Below are positions 1 through 7,226 of a stretch of DNA of 9,655 nt, in pieces (within the stretch, counting starts at the first letter, position 1; every line of letters starts with the position of its first letter). The stretch is from contig CAMAJC010000045.1 in the NCBI GenBank assembly GCA_945835425.1, positions 1 to 9,655 of the forward strand. The letters are read 5' to 3'. Under the pieces are notes generated by a model. The model did not search any database. It saw only the letters and a program-made list of their open reading frames with translations, and was not told the origin of the DNA. The DNA is from an uncultured Clostridia bacterium. Lineage in GTDB: Bacteria; Bacillota; Clostridia; Oscillospirales; Ruminococcaceae. The translations under genes and the position numbers were made by a program.

Positions 1-30
1 TATAAATTTAATAAGAAAGAAGCGGATAAA

Positions 31-1476
31 ATGATTCAGAAAGTACGGCTCGTACCGACCACCGAAACCTCTCATCCCTTTGCCCGCGCTGCGCTGAAAT
101 GCGCCTTTGCGGAAAACGGATACGCCGAGGACGAGTATTTTGTCTACGGCACCGCTAACCTCTATGATGTCGATGAAAATGAGGTCCCGTCCGTGATCGC
201 ACCGGATGTGCCTTATGTCAACCGGATGCTGGTGCGCCGTCCGGCCGACCCTGCCCGGTTCAGCGGCAACGTCGTCATCGAGCTGCTCAATCCGACCGCC
301 CATCTGGATATCGACCGCATCTGGGTCAACAGCTGGCGGTATTTTGTCCGCCACGGCGATATCTATATCGGCCTGGTCAGCAAACCGGACGTTTTCGACT
401 CCCTTTTCCGGTTCGACAAGGAGCGGTACGCGGAAATCAACTGGCCGAACCCGCTGCCCGACCGGAAAGAGCCGGAAAACCTGATGTTCCCGCTGCAGAC
501 CCAGTGGGAAAACGGCCTCCTGTGGGACATCATGACCGATTGTGGACGACTGCTCCGCAGCCGGGACGAAATCAACCCGATCGCGCCTTATCTGAACAAA
601 CCGTTTTATCTTTATATGACCGGCTGGTCCCAGTGCACCGGCTTCATCAACCGTTATGTCCGCAGCTTTGCCATGCGGGACTGCAAGGGCCTTTTTGACG
701 GCTACTTAAACGCAGGCGGCGGCGCCAAGCTCGCTCCGATCAATTCCTATGCCCAGTACGCCAAGGGGAGCATCTTCGGCATGGAGGGCTGGAGCGTATT
801 CGGCTGTGATGTGCCGTTTATCGCCCTGAACACCGAAAGCGAGAATAAGATGGCCGCGTGGGGGCCTGATTCCGACATTCCCGGCAGCCTTTTCCGCAGT
901 TATCAGATTCCCGGTTCTGCCCATGATGAAAAGAACAATCTGGATGAGTGGTATCGGGACGACCCGGATGTGGAACCCGGGATGCGCCAGCCGTACAAGG
1001 GCATTGAAGGGGAAGCCAACGACTATCCTTATACCTATCTGTTCCATACGACCTTTGCAAACCTCTACCGCTGGGTGCGCGAGGGCATTCCGGCGCAGCA
1101 TATGCCCCGGATCGAGATGGAACGGGTTTACGACCCGGAAACAAACGGCTGGCACTATGAAAACCTTACGGACGGCTTCGGCAACGCCAAGGGCGGCATC
1201 CGCACGGCGGCGCTGGACTATCCGACGGCCCGTTATTACAACTGGTGCCATGAGCCGACCGCCGACGGCGGACTGCGGGAAAACTGGCTGTACGGCCACG
1301 CGGACCCCTTCACCCCGGCATTCCTGCAGGAGCTGTACGGCAGCCTCGATGCTTACCGTGAACTGGTCGCCAAAGCAACTCTGCGTGATGTGCAGCTGGG
1401 CTATGTCCTGCCGGAGGACGCCGCGGAGCTCACCGATGAGATCGTTGAAAATGCGCGCCGGAGGGGACTGCGCTGA
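31..1476 (+). CDS. alpha/beta hydrolase domain-containing protein
   Basis: A 481-residue protein resembling the Abhydrolase_10 type of alpha/beta hydrolase. Visible hallmarks are a nucleophile-elbow-like GWSQCTG (residues 198-204, likely nucleophile Ser200), a probable catalytic-His segment PGSAHD (His298), acidic candidates for the third triad member at Glu269/Glu271, and the family-like segment YRWVREGIPAQ (about 346-356). The elbow has Cys-Thr where a small residue followed by Gly is more usual. There is no signal peptide or membrane segment, so it should act in the cytoplasm. Substrate is unknown; members of this group are generally annotated only as esterase-like hydrolases. The ATG at 31 is preceded by a purine-rich AAGAAAGAAG, a weak ribosome binding site; with only 30 bases upstream, promoter and operon partners cannot be seen. 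It is followed by a probable terminator and then tRNA genes, so it is likely the last gene of its unit. Family call fairly confident, function not. Confidence 0.85.
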   Translation: MIQKVRLVPTTETSHPFARAALKCAFAENGYAEDEYFVYGTANLYDVDENEVPSVIAPDVPYVNRMLVRRPADPARFSGNVVIELLNPTAHLDIDRIWVNSWRYFVRHGDIYIGLVSKPDVFDSLFRFDKERYAEINWPNPLPDRKEPENLMFPLQTQWENGLLWDIMTDCGRLLRSRDEINPIAPYLNKPFYLYMTGWSQCTGFINRYVRSFAMRDCKGLFDGYLNAGGGAKLAPINSYAQYAKGSIFGMEGWSVFGCDVPFIALNTESENKMAAWGPDSDIPGSLFRSYQIPGSAHDEKNNLDEWYRDDPDVEPGMRQPYKGIEGEANDYPYTYLFHTTFANLYRWVREGIPAQHMPRIEMERVYDPETNGWHYENLTDGFGNAKGGIRTAALDYPTARYYNWCHEPTADGGLRENWLYGHADPFTPAFLQELYGSLDAYRELVAKATLRDVQLGYVLPEDAAELTDEIVENARRRGLR

Positions 1477-1526
1477 AAGACTGCAAGAGTCTGATAACGC
1501 ATATCTTTCCGAAAGACAGTGAAACA

Positions 1527-1573
1527 GTATCCGGACAGCGTCGGGAGATTCTGCCCGGATACAAAAGTTTTTT
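1527..1573 (+). terminator. probable intrinsic terminator of the hydrolase gene
   Basis: An 8-bp perfect stem, GTATCCGG (1527-1534) with CCGGATAC (1555-1562), can be extended past one mismatch by CAG/CTG inside the loop. A T6 run lies at 1568-1573. The T-run starts five bases after the stem, which is not ideal, but the position 50 bases behind the hydrolase stop and before a new promoter fits. The rest of 1477-1656 holds no convincing gene. Confidence 0.5.
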
Positions 1574-1583
1574 AAAAAAATGC

Positions 1584-1612
1584 TTGACAAAGCTGTCTCT
1601 TTGTGTTAATAT
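1584..1612 (+). promoter_or_regulatory. sigma-A promoter of the tRNA-Ser pair
   Basis: A perfect -35 TTGACA (1584-1589) is followed after 17 bases by TAATAT (1607-1612), preceded by TG at 1604-1605 in the extended -10 position. Transcription would start near 1619, about 40 bases before the first tRNA. A strong promoter is expected for stable RNA genes. Confidence 0.8.
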
Positions 1613-1656
1613 ATATCTTGTTCGGTGCAGGTTGTACCAAACCCCATCTTCCCGAT

Positions 1657-1745
1657 GGAGAGATGTCCGAGTGGTTTAAGGAGCCAGTCTTGAAAACTGG
1701 TGATCGTGCAAGCGACCGTGGGTTCGAATCCCACTCTCTCCGCCA
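1657..1745 (+). tRNA. tRNA-Ser (anticodon UGA)
   Basis: Full class II cloverleaf: acceptor GGAGAGA (1657-1663) pairs with TCTCTCC (1735-1741), followed by discriminator G and encoded CCA (1743-1745). The anticodon stem CCAGT/ACTGG encloses loop CTTGAAA, giving anticodon TGA, which reads UCA-type serine codons. The T arm is GTGGG/CCCAC around TTCGAAT. A long variable region with a short TCG/CGA stem confirms the serine class. It is the first gene of a two-tRNA unit. Confidence 0.97.
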
Positions 1746-1782
1746 CTATTAAAATTTCATGTTCTTGACAGGAACGTACCAT

Positions 1783-1876
1783 GGAGTAGTACTCAAGTTG
1801 GTGACGAGGCGCCCCTGCTAAGGGCGTAGGTCGTGTAAAAAACGGCGCGAGAGTTCGAGTCTCTCCTACTCCGCCA
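1783..1876 (+). tRNA. tRNA-Ser (anticodon GCU)
   Basis: Acceptor GGAGTAG (1783-1789) pairs with CTACTCC (1866-1872), then G and encoded CCA (1874-1876). The anticodon stem CGCCC/GGGCG encloses CTGCTAA, giving anticodon GCT for AGC/AGU serine codons. The D stem is CTC/GAG and the T stem GAGAG/CTCTC. The extended variable arm can pair GTCG with CGGC around an A-rich loop, as expected for tRNA-Ser. It lies 37 bases behind tRNA-Ser(UGA) and is probably processed from the same transcript. Confidence 0.97.
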
Positions 1877-1882
1877 AGATTG

Positions 1883-1930
1883 ACCCGCTGTAAACCCAGA
1901 TTTGATGGGCTTCGGCGGGTTTTTCGTTTT
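1883..1930 (+). terminator. intrinsic terminator of the tRNA unit
   Basis: ACCCGC (1883-1888) pairs with GCGGGT (1915-1920), extended inward by a G-U and a G-C pair. An inner CCCA/TGGG hairpin (1895-1898 with 1906-1909) sits inside. The stem runs directly into TTTTTCGTTTT. It starts seven bases after the second tRNA and ends before the DUF1848 ribosome binding site, so DUF1848 may depend on read-through. Confidence 0.8.
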
Positions 1931-1940
1931 ATGTTTAAAG

Positions 1941-1946
1941 GGAGGG
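1941..1946 (+). promoter_or_regulatory. ribosome binding site fixing the GTG start of the DUF1848 gene
   Basis: GGAGGG lies six bases before the GTG at 1953. The longer open frame that reaches back to about 1902 would begin inside the tRNA terminator hairpin and lacks such a site. The GTG start also gives the family-typical N-terminus MIISASRRTDIP. Confidence 0.8.
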
Positions 1947-1952
1947 AGCGTA

Positions 1953-2894
1953 GTGATCATCAGCGCCAGTCGTCGGACAGACATTCCCGCATACTATTCC
2001 GACTGGTTTTTTAACCGCCTGCGGGAAGGGTATGTCCTGGTCAGGAACCCGATGAATCCGCATCAGGTCAGCAAGGTCATTTTATCGCCTGAAACGGTCG
2101 ACGGCATTGTTTTCTGGACGAAGAATCCGCTTCCGATGCTGGAACGCCTTCCGGAGCTGGAACCCTATCCCTTTTATTTTCAGTTTACGTTAAACGCATA
2201 CGGCAAGGATGCCGAGCCGGGCCTGCCGTCGAAAAACGACGTCCTGATTCCTGCCTTCCGGCAACTCTCCGAAGCGGTCGGACGGCAGCGGGTGGTGTGG
2301 CGATACGACCCGGTGTTTCTGAGCGAGAAATACACGATGGAGTATCACATCCGCTATTTCCGCTCGCTGGCCGCAAGGCTGGGGGACTATACGGAAAAGT
2401 GTACCGTGAGCTTTATTGACCTGTACACGAAAACCGTCCGCAATACACGGCCGCTGAAAATCCAGCCGGAAACAAGTGAACAGCAATTTGCGCTCATGGA
2501 GCGGTTTGCGGAGACGGCAAAAACATACGGCCTGCAGCTGGACACCTGTGCCGAGCCTGCGGACTTTTCCTCTCTCGGGGTCGGGCACGCCCATTGTATT
2601 GACCGGGAGCGCCTGGAGCGGATCGGCGGATACCGGCTGTCTGTCGGAAAAGATGAAAACCAGCGTCCGGCGTGCGGGTGCGCCGCCAGTATCGATATCG
2701 GCGCGTACAACACCTGTCCCAACGGCTGCCTGTACTGCTATGCGAATTACAGCGCCGGTGCGGTTTTGCGGAATGCGGCTGTGCATGATCCAAAATCTCC
2801 GCTGCTTTTTGGAGAGCTTGGGAAAGACGATGTTGTCCGGGAACGGGCAGCTGTTTCACACAGAGATTGCCAGATTTCTTTATTTGGCCCATAA
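1953..2894 (+). CDS. DUF1848 family protein with radical-SAM-like C-terminal cysteine motif
   Basis: A 313-residue protein starting MIISASRRTDIPAYYSDWF, the signature opening of the DUF1848 family. The conserved VFWTKNP segment follows, then a central RYDP segment and an LDTCAEP segment with Cys199. Near the C-terminus come C241-G-C243 and C255-x3-C259-x2-C262 followed by YAN, which has the spacing of a radical SAM [4Fe-4S] ligand set but lies at the opposite end from classical radical SAM proteins. From family knowledge, function is uncharacterised; binding of an Fe-S cluster and possibly SAM is inference. No signal peptide or membrane segment is seen, so it is likely cytoplasmic. The GTG start is chosen from the ribosome binding site and conserved N-terminus. 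No promoter is seen between the tRNA terminator and the gene, and a strong terminator follows. Confidence 0.9.
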   Translation: MIISASRRTDIPAYYSDWFFNRLREGYVLVRNPMNPHQVSKVILSPETVDGIVFWTKNPLPMLERLPELEPYPFYFQFTLNAYGKDAEPGLPSKNDVLIPAFRQLSEAVGRQRVVWRYDPVFLSEKYTMEYHIRYFRSLAARLGDYTEKCTVSFIDLYTKTVRNTRPLKIQPETSEQQFALMERFAETAKTYGLQLDTCAEPADFSSLGVGHAHCIDRERLERIGGYRLSVGKDENQRPACGCAASIDIGAYNTCPNGCLYCYANYSAGAVLRNAAVHDPKSPLLFGELGKDDVVRERAAVSHRDCQISLFGP

Positions 2895-2901
2895 ACAGAT
2901 A

Positions 2902-2938
2902 AAAACCCGGTGCGTCGCGGCGCCGGGTTTTGCTTATT
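2902..2938 (+). terminator. intrinsic terminator of the DUF1848 gene
   Basis: AACCCGGTGC (2904-2913) pairs with GCGCCGGGTT (2920-2929), ten pairs with one G-U, around a six-base loop. Flanking A and T residues extend the stem, and a T-rich TTTTGCTTATTT tail follows. It starts about ten bases after the stop codon. Confidence 0.85.
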
Positions 2939-2954
2939 TATAATGGCAAGTGTT

Positions 2955-2992
2955 TCCAAAGAAAATCCCCTGCCCGAAAAACAGGCAGGGGA
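2955..2992 (-). terminator. intrinsic terminator of the ABC importer operon
   Basis: CCCCTGCC (2967-2974) and GGCAGGGG (2984-2991) form a perfect 8-bp stem, extended by T2966-A2992, around a nine-base loop. Read on the minus strand it is followed by TTTTCTTTGG. It lies 18 bases beyond the stop of the last operon gene, back to back with the terminator of the convergent DUF1848 gene. Confidence 0.85.
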
Positions 2993-3010
2993 GCGAAACT
3001 TGCGGGATAA

Positions 3011-3856
3011 TCACACGGTCGAGAGGTCCCATTCTTCGTAGATCTTCGGAACGTCGCTGATCAGACGCTTGGTATATTCCGCCTTGGGGGTCAGAATAAC
3101 TTCGTCTGCGCCGCCGGATTCCACGAACTTACCGTGTTCCATGATATAAACCGAGTCGGAAACGTAGTAGGCAAGGCCGATATCGTGGGTGATGAAGATG
3201 ATCGTCATGTTGATCTCGTCGCGGAGCTTGAGGAGCATATCCAGAATCGTCGCACGGGAGCAGGCGTCGATCATCGAGGTCGGTTCGTCAGCCAGCAGGA
3301 TCTTGGGCTTCAGCAGGAAGATGCGGGCGATCATCAGACGCTGCATCTGGCCGCCGGACAGCTCGAAGGGGTACTTGTTGGTCAGCTCAGCGAACTTCAG
3401 GTTTACGAAGCTGCAGGCCTCGGTCATCAGGCGGACCTTTTCTTCCTTGGGGAGGTTTTTGCCGCCGCGCATGTTGATGCAGTCGAGCAGAACCGCGTCG
3501 ATCTTGTTAAACATGTTGAAGGAGGAGAAGGGGTCCTGGAAGATCGCCTGGATGCCTTTCCAGTATTCTTTTTTCTTCTTGTGGGAAGAGATGTCGCGGG
3601 GTTTGCCCTGGAACTGGATCTCACCTTCCGTGACGCTGATCAGGCCGAGCAGCATCTTGGAAATAGTGGTTTTGCCGGAGCCGGATTCGCCGACGATCGA
3701 GATGATCTCGCCCTCATGGAACGCGAAATCAACATGGTCAACAGCCACCGTCCGCGTCTCGCCAAAGCCGAAAACCTTGGTGACGCCTTTGCCGCTGAGG
3801 CAGAGGGGGCGGGTATCAACAGTCTTGTTTTCCGGATTCTTCTGAATCTCACTCAT
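3011..3856 (-). CDS. ABC importer ATP-binding protein, OppF/DppF type
   Basis: A 281-residue nucleotide-binding subunit that would hydrolyse ATP at the inner membrane face as the partner of the D ATPase. Motifs in order: Walker A GESGSGKTT (56-64), Q-loop Gln107 in QDPFSSFN, signature LSGGQ (166-170), Walker B ILLADEP (186-192) with catalytic Glu191, and switch His224 in THD. All catalytic elements are intact. The D-loop region reads SMIDACSR instead of the usual SALDVS, a variant I associate with Opp-type importers of sugars (from memory). Unlike typical 310-330-residue OppF proteins, it ends soon after the YTKRLISDVP segment and lacks the C-terminal Cys-containing extension. The start overlaps the end of the D gene by 8 bases (ATGAGTGA), with GGAGG nine bases upstream, pointing to translational coupling. 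It is the last gene of the operon. Confidence 0.93.
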   Translation of the reverse strand: MSEIQKNPENKTVDTRPLCLSGKGVTKVFGFGETRTVAVDHVDFAFHEGEIISIVGESGSGKTTISKMLLGLISVTEGEIQFQGKPRDISSHKKKKEYWKGIQAIFQDPFSSFNMFNKIDAVLLDCINMRGGKNLPKEEKVRLMTEACSFVNLKFAELTNKYPFELSGGQMQRLMIARIFLLKPKILLADEPTSMIDACSRATILDMLLKLRDEINMTIIFITHDIGLAYYVSDSVYIMEHGKFVESGGADEVILTPKAEYTKRLISDVPKIYEEWDLSTV

Positions 3857-4856
3857 CTGCGTATACCTCCCTTAAATGTTCAACAGAATAATGGCAGCGG
3901 TAAGAGCGGCCCTCGCCGAATTCTTTCATGGTAGGAGCCATGCCCTTGCACTCAGCCGTCGCGTACTTGCAGCGGTCAGCAAACCGGCAGGCTGCGGGCG
4001 GGCGCTTCAGGTTCGGCGGCGTGCCGGGGATAGCGGTCAGCTTCTGGTCGCGGGTACCGGCCTCGGGAACGATGATTGCGCCCATCAGGCCCTTGGAATA
4101 AGGATGGATCGGGTCAAAGACCATTTCCTTCGCGGTGCCTCTTTCAACGATCTGGCCGGCGTACATGACCATGATATCGTCGGTAACGTTGTACAGCAGG
4201 GGCAGCTCGTGGGTGATGAAGATCATCGAACGGATGAAGCCTTTTTCCATCAGTTCGCGCATCATCTTGATGACCATCTTCTGGGAAGTAACGTCCAGCG
4301 CGGAGGAAGGTTCGTCCGCGATCAGGACCTTCGGCGAAAGGATGGTGGAGATGGCGATAACGGTACGCTGTTTCATACCGCCGGACAGCTCGACTGCGTG
4401 CTTCTGGAGCACTTCAGGGGGCAGGCCGAGGACTTCAAAGCGCTGTTTGGCCAGATCATAGATGTCCTTTTTGGAAGCTTTGGGGTCGTGGGCATGGATA
4501 ACGTCCTCGACAAAGCGGATGATCTTCTGGGTGGGGTTTAAGGCGTTCATGGCCGCCTGGGGGATATAAGCGATCTCATTGCCGAGGATCGTGCGGCGGA
4601 CGTCGTCCGGTTTCATGCCGGAGATATTCTTGCCGTCGACGATGATATCGCCGCTCATATAATGCAGGGGTGCGAAATAATAACCCATCAGGGAGAGTGC
4701 CAGCGTCGATTTGCCGCAGCCGGATTCACCCGCGATACCGAGGGACTTGCCCTCTTCGATCTTCAGGGAGACGCCGTCAACAGCATAAACATCTTCGTGG
4801 AAACGGGTGACATATTTGGTCTTGAGGTCGTTGACCTCGAGCATAATTTTTCCCAT
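3849..4856 (-). CDS. ABC importer ATP-binding protein, OppD/DppD type
   Basis: A 335-residue ATPase subunit, full length for OppD/DppD. Motifs: Walker A GESGCGKST (43-51), Q-loop Gln100, signature LSGGM (157-161), Walker B VLIADEP (177-183) with Glu182, D-loop SALDVTS, and switch His216. The C-terminal oligopeptide/dipeptide-transporter extension is present, with HPYSKGL (251-257), the PGTPPNL segment and four cysteines (290, 296, 303 and 321). Such a cysteine set binds a [4Fe-4S] cluster in some Opp/Dpp ATPases; binding here is inferred. The ATG at 4856 follows AGGAGG with a seven-base spacer, better placed than the internal Met5. The ribosome binding site overlaps the stop of the C permease gene (12-base gap). 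It pairs with the F ATPase to power uptake through permeases B and C. Confidence 0.94.
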   Translation of the reverse strand: MGKIMLEVNDLKTKYVTRFHEDVYAVDGVSLKIEEGKSLGIAGESGCGKSTLALSLMGYYFAPLHYMSGDIIVDGKNISGMKPDDVRRTILGNEIAYIPQAAMNALNPTQKIIRFVEDVIHAHDPKASKKDIYDLAKQRFEVLGLPPEVLQKHAVELSGGMKQRTVIAISTILSPKVLIADEPSSALDVTSQKMVIKMMRELMEKGFIRSMIFITHELPLLYNVTDDIMVMYAGQIVERGTAKEMVFDPIHPYSKGLMGAIIVPEAGTRDQKLTAIPGTPPNLKRPPAACRFADRCKYATAECKGMAPTMKEFGEGRSYRCHYSVEHLREVYADE

Positions 4857-4868
4857 ACCTGTTCCTCC

Positions 4869-6119
4869 TTAGTCTCTCAGCTGCGGATTGAATACCTGGT
4901 CGAGACCGGTGTTCATCAGGTTGAGCGAGAAAGCAATCAGTGCAACGGTGAAAATAACCGGGAAGTAAGCCCACCAGGAGCCGTTCAGATGCGCGGAGTA
5001 AAGGGTTGCCCAGTTCATCATCAGGCCCAGCGTTGCAGATTCGGTGGTAGCCGGCCCAAGGCCCAGCATCGAGAGCTGTGCTTCCGAGAGGATACCGGAG
5101 GAGATCTGCAGGATCAGCGCCATAACGACGTAGGATGCGATGTAAGGGAGGATATCGGTCATGATGATCCGGAACAGGCTGTGGCCAGACAGCTTGCTGA
5201 GGTTAACGTGGTCGCGGTTTCTCAGGGAGATAACCTGTGAACGGACCGAACGGGTCGTCCATGTCCAGGAGGTGCAGCCGATGATGATAGCGACCAGATA
5301 AATGCCTCTGGAGCCCTGACCTACGGAGTAGGAGATCAGGACCAGCAAAACGAAGGAGGGGATAACCGTAAACAGGTTGGTAACAAAGGTGATGATGTTA
5401 TCGATGATGCCGCCCAGATAACCGGAGAGCAGGCCAAGGACAAGGCCGATGACCGTTGCGATCGAGCCTGCGATCAAACCGATTTTCAGCGAGTTCTTGG
5501 CAGCGGATACCAGCTCGGTCAGGGTATCGCGGCCGAAGTTATCGGTACCGAGGATCAGCGTGCGGCTGGTCTGCAGGTCATTGATATTGACATAGCTGTT
5601 GTCTTCAACAGTCGACTGTTCGGAAAGGGTACCTTCTTCGTCTTTCTGTGCGATGATGATGCCGGAAGAAGCGAGCATTGCATCGATCTTGGTGTCCAGA
5701 CGGACGAAATATTTTTTGTCAGCTGCGATTAAGCCCGTCTGATCGACGTCTTTGGAATAGTTGTTTTTCCACAGTTCAACCAGTGCGACAGAATCGGAAG
5801 TATCGATTTCCGATTCGTCAACGCCGCCGAAACGGACCAGCCAGTCGGCCATCTTGGTGCGCTGGGTGTCGTCCAGCTGACGGTCCAGTTTGGAAGCCTG
5901 GGAAACGTCGACGTTAAAGGTATACTGCTTGGCACTGATGGTCTCCGAAGTGTTGACATAGGTGCCGGGTTTAAAGAAGTTGCCGTTGCCGATCATTTCC
6001 AGCGGGTCAGCCGTGACAATGATCGGATAGATGATAATGGTCAGGAGCATGACCATGAAGATGACGAATCCCGTAACAAATTTCGGGGAGTGGAACACCT
6101 GTTTAATCGTATTTAACAT
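4869..6119 (-). CDS. ABC importer permease, OppC/DppC type, with large extracytoplasmic insertion
   Basis: A 416-residue membrane subunit. The first transmembrane helix (about 15-36) is followed by a long hydrophilic stretch to about residue 188. Then come the conserved LGTDNFGRD (190-198) and a typical permease core with hydrophobic segments near 210-236, 243-266, 273-289, 328-350 and 382-403. The EAA coupling loop is visible as NLSKLSGHSLFRIIMTDILP (306-325). Usual family members have about 280-310 residues, so roughly 110 extra residues lie outside the cell between helices 1 and 2. The insertion is rich in Asp, Ser, Thr and Lys, with no cysteine and no motif I recognise. The start at 6119 is preferred because AAGGAGGG lies seven bases upstream; the longer frame from 6176 would begin inside the B permease gene. 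It should form the translocation pore with permease B. Confidence 0.9.
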   Translation of the reverse strand: MLNTIKQVFHSPKFVTGFVIFMVMLLTIIIYPIIVTADPLEMIGNGNFFKPGTYVNTSETISAKQYTFNVDVSQASKLDRQLDDTQRTKMADWLVRFGGVDESEIDTSDSVALVELWKNNYSKDVDQTGLIAADKKYFVRLDTKIDAMLASSGIIIAQKDEEGTLSEQSTVEDNSYVNINDLQTSRTLILGTDNFGRDTLTELVSAAKNSLKIGLIAGSIATVIGLVLGLLSGYLGGIIDNIITFVTNLFTVIPSFVLLVLISYSVGQGSRGIYLVAIIIGCTSWTWTTRSVRSQVISLRNRDHVNLSKLSGHSLFRIIMTDILPYIASYVVMALILQISSGILSEAQLSMLGLGPATTESATLGLMMNWATLYSAHLNGSWWAYFPVIFTVALIAFSLNLMNTGLDQVFNPQLRD

Positions 6120-6126
6120 TTCAGTT

Positions 6127-6134
6127 CCCTCCTT
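6127..6134 (-). promoter_or_regulatory. ribosome binding site fixing the C permease start
   Basis: AAGGAGGG on the minus strand, seven bases before ATG 6119 and overlapping the TAA stop of the B permease (6133-6135). This supports coupled translation and excludes the 19-residue N-terminal extension. Confidence 0.85.
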
Positions 6135-7137
6135 AATCCTGCTGAGCCGCTTTGATACGCGGATCGATGAGACCATAGATGATTTCTACGAACAGGTTAG
6201 CCAGCAGAACCATGATGGTGATCATCAGCGTACATGCACTGATCAGCGGGTAATCCTGGCCGGTGACAGCCGACAGCAGGGTCGAGCCAAGGCCGGGGTA
6301 AGAGAAGATCGTTTCAGCAACCAGCGCGCCGCCCATCATCGTGCCGAGGGACATTGCCAGACCGGTGATCTGGGGAAGCATCGCATTGCGGAATACATAA
6401 CCGACGATCTTTCTGTCCTTGATGCCGAGGAAGCGGCTGTACTTAACGTAGTCCGCGTTCAGCTCGTAGATCGACATCGAACGCATACCGATTGCCTGTC
6501 CGCCGATTGCAGCGAGGACGATCGAGAAGAAGGGCAGCCAGTAATGATGCAGGACCGAAGCGTAGAATTCAAGGCTTGCATTGGGGATCAGGTCAAAGCC
6601 GTAAGCGCCGGAGGTGGGGAACCATTTCAGGTTAACGCCGAAGACAACCAGCAGGATGATAGCCAGACCGAAGGTCGGGATATTGCTGATGAACATGCAG
6701 ACGGGGAGGATAACCTTATCGAATACGCCGCGGATATAAGCAGCGATTGCGCCCAGGACGTTGCCCAGGATCCAGCCGACGATGATTGCCGGCAGCTGCA
6801 GAGCGAGGGTCCAGCCGAAGGACGAGAAAACGATATCCGATACGGTGCGGGGGTACTGGGTAAAGGATACGCCGAAGTCAAGCTTGACAGCATTCTTTAC
6901 GAAGTTGAAAAACTGAATATACATCGGCTGGTCCAGGCCGAACTTTGCGGAATATTCCGCCATGACCTTCTGGATTGCCGTTGTATCGGTCATGCCGACC
7001 GCTACCTTGGACATAATCGCGGAGGTCGGGTCGCCGGGCATCAGACGGGGAAGGATAAAGTTCAGGAAAACTGCGATAACAAAAGTAATCAGATACCAGA
7101 TTATTTTCTGGCCGTAGTATTTGCGGAAACCTTTCAT
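6133..7137 (-). CDS. ABC importer permease, OppB/DppB type
   Basis: A 334-residue membrane subunit of normal family length. The sequence shows an N-terminal helix (about 11-30) followed by MPGDP (33-37), and the external-loop motif LDFGVS (86-91). Further hydrophobic segments lie near 110-133, 143-168, 199-218, 257-275 and 300-322. The EAA coupling loop runs ADYVKYSRFLGIKDRKIVGY to NAMLP (228-255), and the C-terminus carries ETIFSYPGLG (275-284) and DPRI (325-328). All are hallmarks of OppB-like permeases. ATG 7137 is preceded by GGTGAG close by and AAGGA further up, a weaker site than those of the other operon genes. It lies 124 bases behind the binding-protein gene across a stable hairpin and only 13 bases before permease C. 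It forms the pore heterodimer with C. Confidence 0.93.
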   Translation of the reverse strand: MKGFRKYYGQKIIWYLITFVIAVFLNFILPRLMPGDPTSAIMSKVAVGMTDTTAIQKVMAEYSAKFGLDQPMYIQFFNFVKNAVKLDFGVSFTQYPRTVSDIVFSSFGWTLALQLPAIIVGWILGNVLGAIAAYIRGVFDKVILPVCMFISNIPTFGLAIILLVVFGVNLKWFPTSGAYGFDLIPNASLEFYASVLHHYWLPFFSIVLAAIGGQAIGMRSMSIYELNADYVKYSRFLGIKDRKIVGYVFRNAMLPQITGLAMSLGTMMGGALVAETIFSYPGLGSTLLSAVTGQDYPLISACTLMITIMVLLANLFVEIIYGLIDPRIKAAQQD

Positions 7138-7193
7138 ATCTCACCAATTCCTTTTCTGTCTGGAGAGGGTGCAGGGACGCACCTTTTAATAAG

Positions 7194-7226
7194 AAGGCCG
7201 CTGCATAAACAATATGCAGCGGCCTT
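7194..7226 (-). terminator. strong hairpin between binding-protein and permease genes (partial terminator or mRNA stabiliser)
   Basis: AAGGCCGCTGCATA (7194-7207) and TATGCAGCGGCCTT (7213-7226) form a perfect 14-bp stem with a five-base loop. On the minus strand it is followed by CTTATTAAAAGG, only modestly T-rich, so termination is probably incomplete. A smaller stem GGTGC/GCACC (7168-7172 with 7179-7183) lies between it and the permease start. Such hairpins behind binding-protein genes commonly raise that mRNA relative to the membrane genes. Confidence 0.75.

Noticed and set aside
706..1590. 294-codon minus-strand frame opposite the hydrolase gene
   Set aside because: It would begin beyond the terminator region and has no recognisable domain. 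The plus-strand hydrolase explains the open frame.
1765..1770. TTGACA between the two tRNA genes as a second promoter
   Set aside because: No -10 hexamer occurs at the right distance, since the second tRNA begins 12 bases later. The hexamer is part of a small GTTC/GAAC hairpin in the spacer.
1657..1876. tRNA-Ser genes as an integration site for a mobile element
   Set aside because: No integrase, no direct repeat of a tRNA 3' end, and no mobile-element gene is visible in the window.
1902..1952. Seventeen-residue upstream extension of the DUF1848 frame
   Set aside because: It would start within the tRNA terminator and lacks a ribosome binding site. The GTG at 1953 has a strong site and gives the conserved N-terminus.
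3134..4541. Two plus-strand frames of 266 and 221 codons across the ATPase genes
   Set aside because: Both are antisense shadows of the complete D and F ATPases and lack start signals or domains.
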